A DNA stretch of 64,000 nucleotides from Gossypium raimondii (GCF_025698545.1 NC_068569.1:3162001-3226000), one strand, 5' to 3'. Counted from the first letter of the stretch, positions 1 to 11,700 are shown. Made by a program: numbers and translations. The notes: generated from the sequence alone by a model not told the origin.

Positions 1-370
1 TCAGGTATTTATTTGCAAGCAATGAGTGAAATTTTATTTTACTTGGAATTTAGTGAAGTACATGGTCCATGTATTGCAGTTACTGGAATGTCTTCTAATT
101 ATTGGATATTTACGCCGAATAGGAGTGTTTGGCGAGTATGAAATGCGATTGCAGGTAACTTTTTGCACAGCTACTTCATCAATTTCCATCTCCGTTCCCT
201 TATTTCTTTTTGGTCTTCATCATGTGTTGAAGTAATTGAGGGAGCAAATATAAAATAACAAATAATAAAAGGGAGGGACTGAATAAAAAGAAAATAAAAC
301 AAACTTGGATACATAGAAAATAACACCAAAACTTAAGAAACCATTTACTTCCACTTTTATTTTCCTTTTA

Positions 371-1115
371 ACTCGTGGATATAAATGAAGAAATTCATGG
401 CCCATTTATAAGCTTCCTAAGCCGGTTTAGACTAGATATACATACGTGTAATATTATTTTAATTTATGGATAAGATTATATGATGATAAGTTCAAAAGTT
501 CTCTAAAACAATGAAAAAGATTGCAAAAGAAAAGAATCGGTGACTTCAACACTTTCTCTCATCAAACTTTTCTAACTCATTATTGTTTTTATGTCATCTT
601 AGGATCAACAATTTAATTAGAAGAATCCAATCTTTCATATACGAAATTAAAATAAAATATATTCGTATAAAAATTAAATTATCGATAATGTATCTCCATA
701 TGTTTCATTCATGAGTGAAAATCAAAATTTTCATTAATTAAATTAGTGCTTAATTGTTGCAATTCAATTGAAATAGCATAAAAAAATTATAGTAAAAAAG
801 AAAAGTCGATGAGGGAAGTGTTGAAGTCACCGACTTCTCTCTTTCCCGATCTTTCTTACCGTTTTCAGAGAACTCTTATCATCTAAGCTTATCCATAGAT
901 AAACTTATCCATAGATTAAAATGACATACTAACTCACGCATATAAATGAAGAAATTCATAGCCAACTTATAGGTTTCCTATACAGTTTAGATTAAATATA
1001 CATGCATATAATAATTATAGATAAGTTTATCTATGAATAAGCTTAAATGATGACGAGTTTAAGAGTTCTCTAGAAAACAGTAAGAAAGATCGAGAAAGAG
1101 AAGTCGGTGACTTCA
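371..1115. repeat. Fold-back (MITE-like) cluster inside the COG8 pseudogene intron
   Basis: Three related copies of one sequence fill most of the intron at 155-1151. The unit at 371-563 runs from ATAAATGAAGAAATTCAT to CGGTGACTTCAACACTTTC. It is repeated in inverted orientation at 808-920 (GATGAGGGAAGTGTTGAAGT...) and again in direct orientation at 932-1115 (ATAAATGAAGAAATTCAT...CGGTGACTTCAT). The first two copies form a stem with about 245 bases between the arms. The structure suggests a non-autonomous DNA transposon plus a duplicated or solo arm. No coding sequence is visible in it. Confidence 0.75.
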
Positions 1116-2757
1116 TGTGTGCCCTTCTGACAGCATTACTTAATGTTTCAGTTTTTGAGATGCCGAGAGACGTGGCTCACTAGGATTCTTGCGGATGTGG
1201 ACCAGAAAATGCTTATGAGTATTTAAAAGGGATGATAAGCTGTCATAGGATGCATCTTTTTGATGTTGTTAACCAATATCGAGCAATTTTTTCTGATGAT
1301 GCATCTGGAAGTGAAGAGAACTATGACGGTGGGCTTCTTTTTAGTTGAGCCATGCATCAGATTAGTTCAGACCTTAAAACTCTTTCATGCTCCCAAAGAT
1401 AACAGAGGGTGAATCACTGTCAAGTATTCTGGATCAGTGTATGGTGAGAAAAATTTTCGTTTCTAACAAGATCATAGTCAATATCAGCTTGTATCAAAAG
1501 ATTTCACTTTTTGAGCGAACTTGAAAGGTAATCTGGTTTCAGATTTGCAGTAATGCTACTCTAACACCACTTCATTTTAGAATGGGGTTAATTGTGCAAA
1601 AGAAACGCTGCTCCTAGGTGGCTGATTCATACCTCATGTGAAACAAGTAACTTTGTTGCTTCCAAATTTGGTAATAGTCTGTTTTGTTCTTTGTTGTTGA
1701 CACTTGACAGTATTGTGCAATAGGACTAGGTTGGGTTGGGCTGGATTTTCGAGGTTTGCTTCCATCTCTTTTTGAAGAGTAAATAAATAATCCTCTTTTT
1801 CTTGTTTCCCAAAACTGCGTTTTTCCTATATCTATGAGTAGTTACATTGATTTTTTTCGAAACTAAGGTGTTCATTTTGTCAATTGAAGTGATTAATTTT
1901 CTCGTCACGGTCTTCTCTAAAAAGATAAATAATAAGTATGAAATGTGCTCCATTTTTATAAGTGGGAATCCAACCTCTATACGATTAAAGGAAGGATGAG
2001 GTGAGCAAATAACACAATATACCTCGTGATTAATTACATTGACTTTCACCCTTTACAGAACAGTGCTGAATATATTCTCAAGGAATATGAAAACAGCGGT
2101 TGATAACTCTCAAGAATGCGGGAGGAAGTCAAAGTTAGGAATTATTGTTTTATGATGTCCTCAGATGAGTTTACTTTGGCTAAGTGTTACAGTTTGGGCT
2201 CACAACTTTTTCTGAACAATCTACATTTTGTTGATTAGTAACTTCTTGTGTTACTCGGCTCCAGTTAGTTTTGGATTCACACCGTTGGGTTCCACTGCCA
2301 GCCGTTGGCTTTTCAGCAACAAGTATTAGTTCCATCTTATCTTATGGAACAGCGCCGGTTGCAGTGTTAATTAACAGTAAGTTTGATCCATGCTTCTCAA
2401 AATGCTCAGTCTTATTTCTTGAGTCATAGTTTTGAACATTCAAAGTTGGAGATCACTTCTAAATTCAAGCTAGTTTTATCCATAATACTCTTGTATTGAG
2501 TGCAAAGGCAAAAGAGAACCAGTTTTTGTGTCTTAAGTTAGACTTTTGATGTTGGACCATAAGGAATTGAGGTGTTTCCTGTGTATCTGTGTTTTTTCAT
2601 TTGGTTTCTAGCTAAAACTAGAAGAATTATATAAATTATCTGCAAAACTACAAACTATCGTGATAATTTTCATTCAGTTACTTGAATCTTGTGAGCAAAA
2701 GCTTTTTATTTTTTATTTGTTGTAAATAAGGTGATTTTCGAATAAATTATTAATCTC

Positions 2758-2840
2758 TTCATTACAGATGCTTTCCGAATAAATAAATGGTTGATCATGA
2801 AATATTTTCATTACAGATGCTTTCCGAATAAATAAATGGT
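2758..2840. repeat. Short tandem duplication, 49-bp period
   Basis: The stretch TTCATTACAGATGCTTTCCG...AAATAAATGG occurs twice, starting at 2758 and 2807. It lies in an intron-like part of the COG8 pseudogene and is consistent with a recent local slippage duplication. Confidence 0.85.
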
Positions 2841-3451
2841 GAAATATTTTTCATTCCATAAGTGGAAATTGACACGCTTTATTTCTTCTCTCCGGTGATT
2901 TGAGGTGTTTCTGTGGCATTGACTGAGCTACGTGCTTGTGCGCTAGTAAGTTTGAAGAAAGTTCTTGCTCAAGAATTAATTAAGGGGTTGCATTTGGATG
3001 CTCAGAGAAAACGAGTCTGGGCTTTTCCTCTCGCTTTGCCAAGCATTTATAGAGGTGCTTTCTAATGAAATTTGGCAGACTGTCCCCCCTGCCATTTCTC
3101 TTCACAAAGCATATTTGACAGCTTTCATGTAATTAAGTTCTCTTATTCATAGGTTGCTTTCCCACATAGTGCAACATGCTTTGGTCGTTGTTACCCTGGT
3201 GGAGCTGCTCTTATCATGGATGCTAAGAATTTATATGATGGATTTGGTCGCCTGTCGACAATCGCTTCATTGAAAGAACCTTCGAAACCAGTTCGTAACG
3301 TAGAAGAAAAGACCACTTCAGAAAATGGTGACTTTCGTCAGGCTGTTATGGAAAATGGTGTTGAACCCACAGGCACAATTGATGAAACGAGGATCTCAAA
3401 TGCAGATGAGAAGGAAATAGAACAGTCCCATTTTGCAGATTGATGAAAAGC

Positions 3452-3598
3452 TTGGGGAAGTATCCTAGGTAGCGCATCATTTAAAAATTGTTTTACGTTT
3501 AACCACTCGATTTTTTATCTTAGAGGTTGGGGAAGTATCCTAGGTAGCTCATCATTTAAAAATTCTTTTCCTTTTAACCACTCGGTTTTTTATCTTAG
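3452..3598. repeat. Tandem duplication, 75-bp period, just 3' of the COG8 pseudogene
   Basis: Two near-identical units, 3452-3523 and 3527-3598, both run from TTGGGGAAGTATCCTAGGTA to TTTTTTATCTTAG, with a few base differences. The first unit starts 9 bases after the stop codon of the pseudogene tail, so the duplication is in the former 3' UTR or last-exon flank. Confidence 0.9.
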
Positions 3599-4489
3599 TT
3601 GTTTGTAATTATTGGTCCATTCTTGCTGCCCGTAAAAGAAAAAGCAGATTTCATTTCAGAATATGATATAGATATGTCCTACTATATATGCAAGAAAGAT
3701 TGAGAATACTATTTCACTAAGTTAGAAAACAGCAACATTTGCATTTTCAATTTACATTTTAAAGCCAAAATACTTTCTATTTTTGTTTGCTGAATACAGA
3801 GATTAATTTTAAATCAATATTAATGACTTCATTTTTAAGTTTTGAATTTTAGTTATTTGCACTTAGATAGATATAAGTGTTAATCTATGTAGTTTTAAGT
3901 ATTTTTGGAATTCAAATTCGTTTAAGTTAACTTTGATCTCAAAAATGACAATTCATCGTATAAATTTTCTAAGGTATCGAAAATAAAACGGAAAAGTCAT
4001 AAGAAAACAATGCTTATAAAGTTTTTGAGTAAATGTTCTCAAAGTATTATATTACTCAAAATGAAGTATAATAGGAAAAACTCTTATTTATAATAGAGTT
4101 CTTTTAGATCCAACGGTAGAATTTACTTTACAATTGAGATTGTTAAGGGATTTTATCTAAGTGCTTCACTTTACTATCAAACTTTCAAATAGATGGATTT
4201 TTCCACATCTTCCATGAATTAAGTTAATTCAAGTGGATCGAATGAACCCAATTCAATCAATTAACTTTCCTGCGACGTTTTGTGTATATTTATTATGAGT
4301 TTTGATCTGTGAATCGTGATAAGTAAATATGTGTATATTTTTATGAAATTTTTTTCCTATTAAATTATTCATTATCACTATAAAAAAAATAATGATTATA
4401 TTGAGTGTATTAAAGTTATGATATGAGATCATGCCTAAATTCACTGTACATGATCGGCATGTTAATTAATTCAATTTATTTTTTTTGGT
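3599..4489. other. Intergenic, AT-rich, no gene seen
   Basis: No open frame with recognisable protein character and no RNA gene. Composition is strongly AT-rich. The short minus frame at 4253-4444 has no family resemblance and is taken as chance. Confidence 0.6.
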
Positions 4490-5560
4490 AAAAGGAAAAA
4501 AATATAGATCAATTACAAATGAGCAGTAAAGTCATAAATCCAAAATTTGACCATCATTTTTAATTTGATCAGCAATTTTTGAAGGTAATTCTTGAAAAAC
4601 ATAAGAATCAAAAGGAAAATCTTTCATTAACCCAGCTAGAGTAAGAGCAGCATTATTTGTCTCCTTCGAAACTTGTTTAATTTTTACCCTCCAATCTCTT
4701 CTACAAAGTTCTTAAATTCTTAGAATCAATCTTCTATATTTATCTGTTTTTGGAGCCTACCATTAAGGGCTTCAACAGCTAAAGCACAATCCGATTCAAC
4801 AATTATATTATTTCATTAGCAGACTAAGTCAATTGGAGACCATCATAAATTAGCTATAACTTAACTTGTTTAACACTATATCTACCAATATTTCTTCCAA
4901 TTCCAGAAATCTACTTATCCTAGTCATCCCTAACCACTAGCGTCGAGAAGGCTAAACCCGAGCCTGGATTTCGTGCCCCATTCGAATTCAGCTTAGTAGA
5001 ACCTATAGGTGGGGGATTTCAAGTTCGATCACGAATCTGTCTTCTAGGATTTTGCCCAACACCATGTTGATTGAAGAACATGTATAGTATTAGCTTTTGC
5101 TCAACACCCTACCTCTTCTGCAACGTTCAGCGTTAGTGAGCAAACGTTCTTTAAAGATTAACCAAAGAAACTGTCGAACACGTTGAGGGCTAGAAAAGGA
5201 CCATATGCAAGCTTCCATTTGTTGTCATCAATTGAAAAGAATCTTTCATAAGAGTATTATAAGTTGATTTAATAATAAAACTACCATTTGTAGATCACTT
5301 CAAAATCAAAGTATCACACCCTATTAAAGGGCTCGGTGCCGGAATGCCTACAATATAAGAAATAATATTATTATTCAAATAACGACCCAAGTAGTTCCAA
5401 TTCCAAATACCATCAGTAGTCGTCACCTCCCTAAGAGTAATAGAAACATCAATCAACTCGGTATTAAGACAGAAGTTAATTAATGGACCAAGCTCCACAA
5501 TCCAAGAAAGAGTCCAGAATCTAATTAGACTTCCATCACCCACTGACCAAACAAGGATTT
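4490..5560 (-). mobile_element. LINE (non-LTR retrotransposon) fragment: end of reverse transcriptase ORF with RNase H-like tail, degenerate
   Basis: The minus strand carries the 3' part of a plant L1-type LINE ORF2. Reading from 5560 downward: GDGSLIRFW...LGPLI and GIPAPSPLIGCDTLI (5295-5543), then the zinc-knuckle-proximal motif FKERLLTNAERCRR (about 5110-5160), then an RNase H-like start STKLNSNGARNPGSG...VVRDD (about 4935-5010) followed by degraded sequence to about 4500. Stops and frame changes separate the blocks, so it cannot be functional. The 5' part of the element (endonuclease, catalytic RT) is missing from the window. Known plant LINE ORFs carry these blocks in this order. The boundaries are approximate. 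Confidence 0.8.
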
Positions 5561-7190
5561 GATGAAACCTTAGCTAGAGATCTCAAAAAAAAAAAAACAC
5601 TGACCTTTAGAAATCTGTGTTTGAGAAATCATCTGTAATCTTATATTTAGCTTGAAGGACTCTGACGCATAGAGCATTTTACACTGTTCAACCATGCAAA
5701 GAAAGAAAACCAAAATCTTATCTGATTTGATATACTTTTATAATATGATCCGTCGTTCCCTTTGCCCGCGAGAAAAAAAAATCTTTTGATCACCAATTAA
5801 TAGTGTGTGTATATATACATATATTCAAAATGAAGAGCAGATAAAATTGCATCCAAGAGTTAAGATCGGATGTTTTAGTTTGACCTTATTATATTATGCA
5901 CGCTGGATTGAAATTTTTTTGTAATTTATATTTTGAGATTGATTAAGCCAAAACCCTGAAAATGATTTCCTTCTTATTTACCCTTTCATGAGACAAACCA
6001 CAACATATGCATTCATTATTACACTCAGATCTGCCATTAGTTTGTTAGATGAACTTTTTACTTTATTAGATTTGCTTCATCAAATAACAACAAAGACGAA
6101 TTTGGATCAGATTAAAATAACATAAACGGTACAACTTACGAGAAAATCAATGTTCTGTTTTTAAAAAAATTAATGCTTCGGTTTCCTTTTCTGGATTGAA
6201 TTTACAAAGGAAATCGCATCGAATAAACCAAGTAAAATTACGAGCCGTCACAGATAGATCAAAATAAAACATTGAAAAAAGCAAAGGAAAGTGATTATCA
6301 TCTTCTTTACTTCTCCTTAATTAAGAGAACTTCCAACTTGCTTGCTTAGAAATGTCAACATCAACATGGTTATAAGTTGAGGGTTTTTTTCAGATGACAC
6401 TAACATTTCACAAACTAAGAAGAGCCAGTTATTTGAAAGCTTGCAGATTCTGGGTTGTGCTTCTCTAACACCTCCATATCCACAGATCTGATGCACACAT
6501 GCAAGGAACTGGAGAAATTCATTTCGCATATCTTTCATATATACACCTTTATAAGTAGATCAGGAAGAGTAGGAATGAAAGACAAAACAAAAATTCAATG
6601 GAGCCATTCTTCTTGTAATTGTAATAAACACTTGAAACAACTGCGTAGATCCACCATTGCACCTGCATATATCTTCACCTTCACAAGTTAACTACATATA
6701 CAAACTGAACCATATATATATGCATATAGCAACATGCTAACTCTGATGTCGGGATTATATGCTACACACTCCATGTATCCATAATTATAGCTTATAATAA
6801 GACTGAAAGATCATGCACCTCCATCGAGTTCAACTTAGATCTAGTCAGGTAGTTAATGAAACCCTAACTAAAGATGAAAACGGAAGCTGGAATTCCTAAC
6901 AGCTAGAAAATTTATTATATTTTGGTCTTTGTTTCGGGCTATGGTTTCGATGGAGTGTGGTATGATTCAGCTCTAACACTGTAAAAGTGCAAGCCAAGTA
7001 CAAGATCTTTGTAGTCCTATCAAAATGAAACGACCATGACTTTTTTTCCATAGCCACAAGTACACAAGGTAAATGAATCAAGTACTATGCACAGTATACA
7101 TGTGGAAAATAAACAGAAAATCCCTAGCATAGCAAGCAGCTGGCCTTTACACAGATTCATAGAAAAACATAAACAACAAAGAGAAAGAGT
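5561..7190. other. Intergenic sequence downstream of MIR156
   Basis: No protein-coding exon is recognisable. Part of this stretch is expected to be the 3' portion of the MIR156 primary transcript (minus strand), whose end cannot be placed from sequence alone. A GA-rich tract lies at 7183-7210. Confidence 0.5.
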
Positions 7191-7216
7191 GAGAGAGAGA
7201 GAGAGAGAAAAGTGGA

Positions 7217-7305
7217 TGACAGATAGAGGGTGAGCACGCAGAGCTTCAAGCATGAAAGGCTCAAGCATGCAAGAAAGTACCCTGTGTGCTCACTCTCTTC
7301 TGTCA
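7217..7305 (-). ncRNA. MIR156: MIR156 microRNA precursor hairpin
   Basis: Read on the minus strand, 7305-7286 is exactly TGACAGAAGAGAGTGAGCAC, the mature miR156 that targets SPL transcription-factor mRNAs and sets juvenile-to-adult phase. The 3' arm at 7237-7217 starts GTGCTCACCCTCTAT and ends CTGTCA, pairing with the mature strand with a few mismatches as a typical miR156*. The 48-nt loop contains the TTTCTTGCATGCTT and TGCTTGAAGCT elements seen in several plant MIR156 loops. Mature sequence on the 5' arm, hairpin length (89 nt) and loop size all fit the family. Beside COG8 and DUF3511 genes, the position matches Arabidopsis MIR156e (from memory). The primary transcript is longer on both sides. 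The protein frames crossing it (7020-7363, minus) are shadows. Confidence 0.96.
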
Positions 7306-7537
7306 CCTCCCTTACCCTAAAACCCCCTTCTTCTTTTTTCTTTTTTCTTTTTTGGCAGGCCAAACTCCCATGCCCTGGAGCTGGATTCTATGACTTCCCT
7401 AGCTAGGTATACATATGATCCCTATATAACATATAAAATTGTATTTATATACCTAGAAATGTTTCAATATTAGAGTACTGAAACATGTCTTGGCTTTGTT
7501 TTGCTTTGGTGTGGGAAACAATGGAGGATTTTGGGGG

Positions 7538-7546
7538 CTTTATATA
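7538..7546 (-). promoter_or_regulatory. TATA box, probable MIR156 promoter
   Basis: The minus strand reads TATATAAAG, a strong plant TATA box, about 235 bases upstream of the mature miR156. This would place the primary transcript start near 7505-7515. The position is inferred and no transcript evidence is available. Confidence 0.6.
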
Positions 7547-7559
7547 GAATGGAAAAGAA

Positions 7560-8774
7560 GGTGGTTGCATCACGTTTGGAATAAATGTGGGTGTCACTCC
7601 CCATTTTTTTAATACCATTTCCGGAAATTGAAAGAAAGTATATTTTTGTTAATTAGCTGGTTTTTATACGTAGGGTTTTCTTTCTCATTTACTATAAGAT
7701 TAGGAATTAAGTTAGATAATCCTTAGGCAGTAGCACCAATAAAATATTTATTAATGGAATTTCTAATATATTATTATAAGAAGACAAAGGCCCATACAAA
7801 TCTAACCACCCTCCTTTATTCAATTACAGATTACTGTTGCCAATGCATCTAGTAATTCTAAATCTTTAAAAACCCTGCCCTCCCCAATCCTCAACCTTTC
7901 CCTTTTATGGTGGTCTGATGATATAATCAATTTCATCTTTCCCCATTAAATGCCTTCTTGTCTTTATTTTTGACTCTTTGCTTGGTTTAATTTAGAAAGA
8001 ATGAGTAAAAACTAGATCATATATTTTACTCTTATTCGCTTGATTTCTTCCACATTGGAATTACCACACAACCATGTCTCTTACTATATATAATCTTGCT
8101 CCCAACATTTCTTTTAACTCTTTTCTTCAACTTAACATAACTTATTACCAGTACAGTAACATAATTATGAAGTTACTAAATGAAGTTAAAAGTATTTCAT
8201 TCATTTGTTTAATATTGTTTTTGAATAATATATCAATATTACTCACACTCATGTTGAAAGTTATAGACTTAAGTGTTTTAACCTGGAAAATTTTCTATTT
8301 AAGTTCTTTATAATTTATAAAATTTTAAATTAATAATAGTAAAATTATACTTTGGTCCTCTGAAAATGATAAAAAATTGATTTAACCTTCTAAAATTATA
8401 AATTATAAACTATCAAAATGACGAAATTATATTTCTACTATCATAAAAATATATAATTTAATTCTAACCCAAAATTTTTTTGACTTCTCCCGACTCATAT
8501 TTTATATTAATTTTAGCTTTGTCTCTTAAAACAAGAAGTTCCCTAAAATTCTCTTACCCATTTTTTCCTACATATAATCCCCAACCCGACTCATGATTGT
8601 ATCGCATCCAACATGCTTAATTCAATTAATATTTTGTGTTTGAAAAAAAAATTGAATTCCATTTTTCTTTTATCTTTTTCACCCTTCTTAATTATTGTGA
8701 CCAAAGATGCCATAAATGACAACATAAAATTTAGAATGTTATACAACATGGTAGTAAAAAAAATTAAAAATAGA
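7560..8774. other. Intergenic, upstream of MIR156
   Basis: AT-rich sequence with no recognisable gene. The part nearest 7560 is presumably MIR156 promoter. Confidence 0.5.
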
Positions 8775-8905
8775 AATCTGTGCGTTGACCTAATAGTTAA
8801 GCTGTTCATCACTCTAGGTGTGGTCTGGATTCGAATCACGTTAGTCGTGTTGCTGTTAAGGTTTTGCCCTCTCTTATCATTCATCAAAATAAAAATAAAA
8901 ATAAT
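8775..8905 (+). mobile_element. tRNA-derived SINE-like copy
   Basis: The sequence has a tRNA-like RNA polymerase III promoter layout: a box A-like TTGACCTAATAGTTAAG at 8785-8801 and a box B-like GGATTCGAATC at 8827-8837. It is followed by an unrelated body and an A/T-rich tail (AAAATAAAAATAAAAATAA) ending near 8905. It is not a functional tRNA, because the acceptor stem and D/T arms do not fold into a cloverleaf. Ends are approximate. Confidence 0.5.
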
Positions 8906-11559
8906 TAATATTTTCTATTACACTTGTTAATTCTAATTTTTGTTTTTTTACTAATATTATGATTCAGTCACCTGGTAATATTAATGAATTAATAGTACAT
9001 AACAAATGAAGTTGGGACCCAAAATTGCAACTGGTCCTTCCCCATTGCCTTTGAAAAAAGATAAAGAAGAAAAAGAAAAGGTTAGTAAATAAAATAAATT
9101 AGAGAATGAAAGAGTGGTTTTCGTTAAAAGTAAAAGGTTATTAGGTTGAGCCAATGAGAGCTCAACACAGCGCATGAGAACGCAAAGCTCCAATACGGCG
9201 CTGCTATATACTATAATGTACCTTAAAGTATATATGCTTTTATATTTAATTAATTATTAATTAAACATAAATAAATCATGCTTTATATATGTAAAAGAAT
9301 CATATCACAAATGTTCCGACCAATCACTCCATACCCAAATGCTTGGTTCGCTACCCCCATTAGATTTTGATGCTAGCGTAAAGTAACCTCCAACATTAAC
9401 ATATAATTTTTTACATTTTATATATTAAGAAGAATTAAATAACGGTATGTCATTAAGAATAGAATTAATTTTTAAAAAAAAATTTGATGATGTGTCTCAT
9501 TAGAATTTATTATTTATTGAAAAATTAGAATTTTTATTGTTTTAAGTCTTTTCTTTTTCCAAATCAAGCATGCTTCACCTTTAATGTAATGATGCAATCC
9601 GCGTTGATCCAATTACTTAATCATAATTAAGATTGTAATCAGATCATAGACATACATATATATGATATATGAAATATTATATAATCATTGTTTATAGATA
9701 TTTACCCTAAAAATAAGTTAAGAATTATTTAATCCATTATTTTTTATTGTATTTTTAAAAAGAATATCATTTTAAGCAAATGCAAAGTATAGTATTTTCT
9801 TATATAATAAAAAAAGTGTACTGACTTAGCAATTAAACCTGTTTTTTTTTTAAAAAAAAAGAAGAAGATGATTCCATAATGGAGAATAACCTAATTTACT
9901 AGTGTACTTAAGAATGATGGCATCTAGTGGGTACAAAACAAAAGAATTATAAAAGTTTTTTTCCCATTATGGAAATGGGGGGAGTATTTCTAAACCCTAA
10001 ACTTTCCCTTTCAAGTTGGTCGAGAGTTGAAAATGAGGCTCCCTTACATGTGGGATCCCATTTCTCACCACAAACCCCAACTTCAACAATTATGATAAGC
10101 ATCTTCTATATATGCAAAGGCTAAAGGCTAACACCTTTTCCTTTTTCTTTTTTTCAAATTTGGAACTATTTTTATTTGTAACAATAATAATATTTTATAA
10201 TTTTCAATATGAAATTAAAAATATTTTGCATATAATAATATTAAGGAGTATTCAAAAGGCTGGTAAAATTTTATTTAATTATTTTTCACGTGTATAGAAT
10301 GAAGAGAAAGTTGGGGTTGGGGTACCCTATCTGTTTCTACAACTTTCGGCAAGTTGGTACAGAGACTGGATTTTGATGTGTGTGTGTGTGGACTACAAAT
10401 GGCAACACAGGGAGAAGCTTGAAGGAACCTGCTCCCAGCTTCACACATACATACCCATCAGTTTGTTGTTTTTGCCTTTGCCATTTGCATCTCCTACCAC
10501 TGTCTATTATATTCCCCCTTCTTTCAATGATCTCTCAGCTTTGAATTTTGTCCAATCAAAAAAGGAAAATATATTCAAAAGCAATTAATCTGAATCTCAG
10601 CTCTTGACCTAGCAACTAGGTGTTTACTTACTTAAAAGTCATGTTCTAATCACAAAGATAGTCTTGTTTGTCGTGGGTAAGTTGTTTGTCTATGAATATA
10701 ATCAAATTAATCAGTTTTGCGAGGAATGTATATAAGGATAGGATCAAAAACTTCATAAACTTACTTAAAACTCGTTTCTAAACATAAAATTGAATAAAGA
10801 TAACCCAACAACTTCAATGCTGGACTATATATTTAACCTAATCTTACCTGCAATACTGTCCAAATTAGGACAGTTTTTTTAACAGCAGTAGAAGGATGAA
10901 GACAGTCAACTGTTTGTTCCCAAGAAAAAAAGAAAAGATGGAGCATATTAAATTAATTATTCTCTTGTCTGAGAAAGTGTAGAAATATGAATTAAAAAGT
11001 AAAAGAGAGATATGTGGATTGTGGAGGACCATGAACCAACCATCCCTTATGGCATTAAAACAGATGAAGGAATGAGGAAAAGGCCGGTTTGTGGGTCAAC
11101 AGTCGACAGCTTAATGCGAAGCATGTGAGGGTTTTCAGGGTATCAGATGCATGTGCTTCACCCACATGCTTCTTTAACTTTGTAACATCAATGTATGCAT
11201 GCCATTGGCTCTTCAGGGTTGGCAAACAACGCCCTTCCCATGCATGCATGCGTCCCGATCGTTTCAGTCTCCTCTTTTTTTTCAATTTTGTTTCAATTTT
11301 TTTTTTACCTTTTAAGGAAAAAAAATATAAATTGTAGTTGAAAAAAAGTGCATTTACAGATGTGAAGTGTGCAGACAATCGTCCATTTCTTTTTTTTTGG
11401 TTTATGGAGAAATTATACAAGACTTACGGTCAAGTTTACTTCCTTTAGGTTTCATTTTTAGATATCAAGAAAATTAAGTTTTACTTTAAATTTTGAAAGA
11501 ATGAAATAATAGATTTTGTTGTGCAAGATTCTTATTTTTCTTCCTTGTAAATTTGTGTT
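8906..11559. other. Long intergenic stretch, no gene recognised
   Basis: No convincing exon. The frames at 10373-10588 and 11055-11420 have no family resemblance. A short hairpin (AAGCATGTGAGGG at about 11119, CACCCACATGCTT at about 11160) sits in a less AT-rich patch at 11000-11260. Nothing else stands out. Confidence 0.5.
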
Positions 11560-11569
11560 AAAGATGTTA

Positions 11570-11700
11570 GTTGAGTTTCAGCTCGATTGATATGAGTATT
11601 GATGTCAATGTAAGAAGACGTGTGTTTGAGAGCGTTGAAATGTGTTATCTTTCTATTTAAGAGTTGATGAGCAACTATAAAAATTTAAAAAAAACCCGTA
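11570..11700 (+). mobile_element. SINE-like copy
   Basis: The sequence AGCTCGATTGATATGAGTAT (box A-like) is followed about 30 bases later by GACGTGTGTTTGAGAGCG (box B-like), then a body with TTATCTTTCTATTTAAG and an A-rich tail near 11690. This layout matches a SINE family common in cotton introns and spacers (from memory). It is diverged from a perfect box B. Confidence 0.5.

Larger units (their letters stand above)
1..3443 (+). pseudogene. COG8: COG8-like pseudogene (conserved oligomeric Golgi complex subunit 8), 5' end outside window
   Basis: Exon-like pieces match plant COG8, a tethering subunit for vesicles within the Golgi. They occur in order: 80-154 (ends GEYEMRLQ), 1152-1340 ([17 protein letters not shown], then [20 protein letters not shown]), 1711-1778 (YCAIGLGWVGLDFRGLLPSL), 2059-2110, 2263-2385 (DSHRWVPLPAVGF), about 2903-2990 (LAQELIKGL) and about 3095-3443 (CFGRCYPGGAALIMDAKNLY). 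Introns are retained, so this is not a retrocopy. It is broken by a one-base deletion near 1208 (CAGAAAATG where CAGAAAAATG is expected), an in-frame TGA at 1346-1348 in place of the Trp of LLFSWAMHQ, and a frameshift after PSYLMEQ near 2350. The tail (75 codons from 3216) is still open. A working COG8 is presumably elsewhere in the genome (inference). The family match is from memory of plant COG8. Confidence 0.85.

Noticed and set aside
7020..7363. Two overlapping minus-strand frames over the MIR156 hairpin
   Set aside because: They read through the GA tract and the hairpin and have no protein character; the microRNA explains the sequence.
8821..8845. Possible tRNA gene from the box B-like GGATTCGAATC
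   Set aside because: The flanking bases do not form an acceptor stem or anticodon arm; a SINE-like remnant fits better.
11119..11172. Short hairpin AAGCATGTGAGGG / CACCCACATGCTT
   Set aside because: Arms of only 13 bases with no known microRNA sequence; too short to support a MIR gene.
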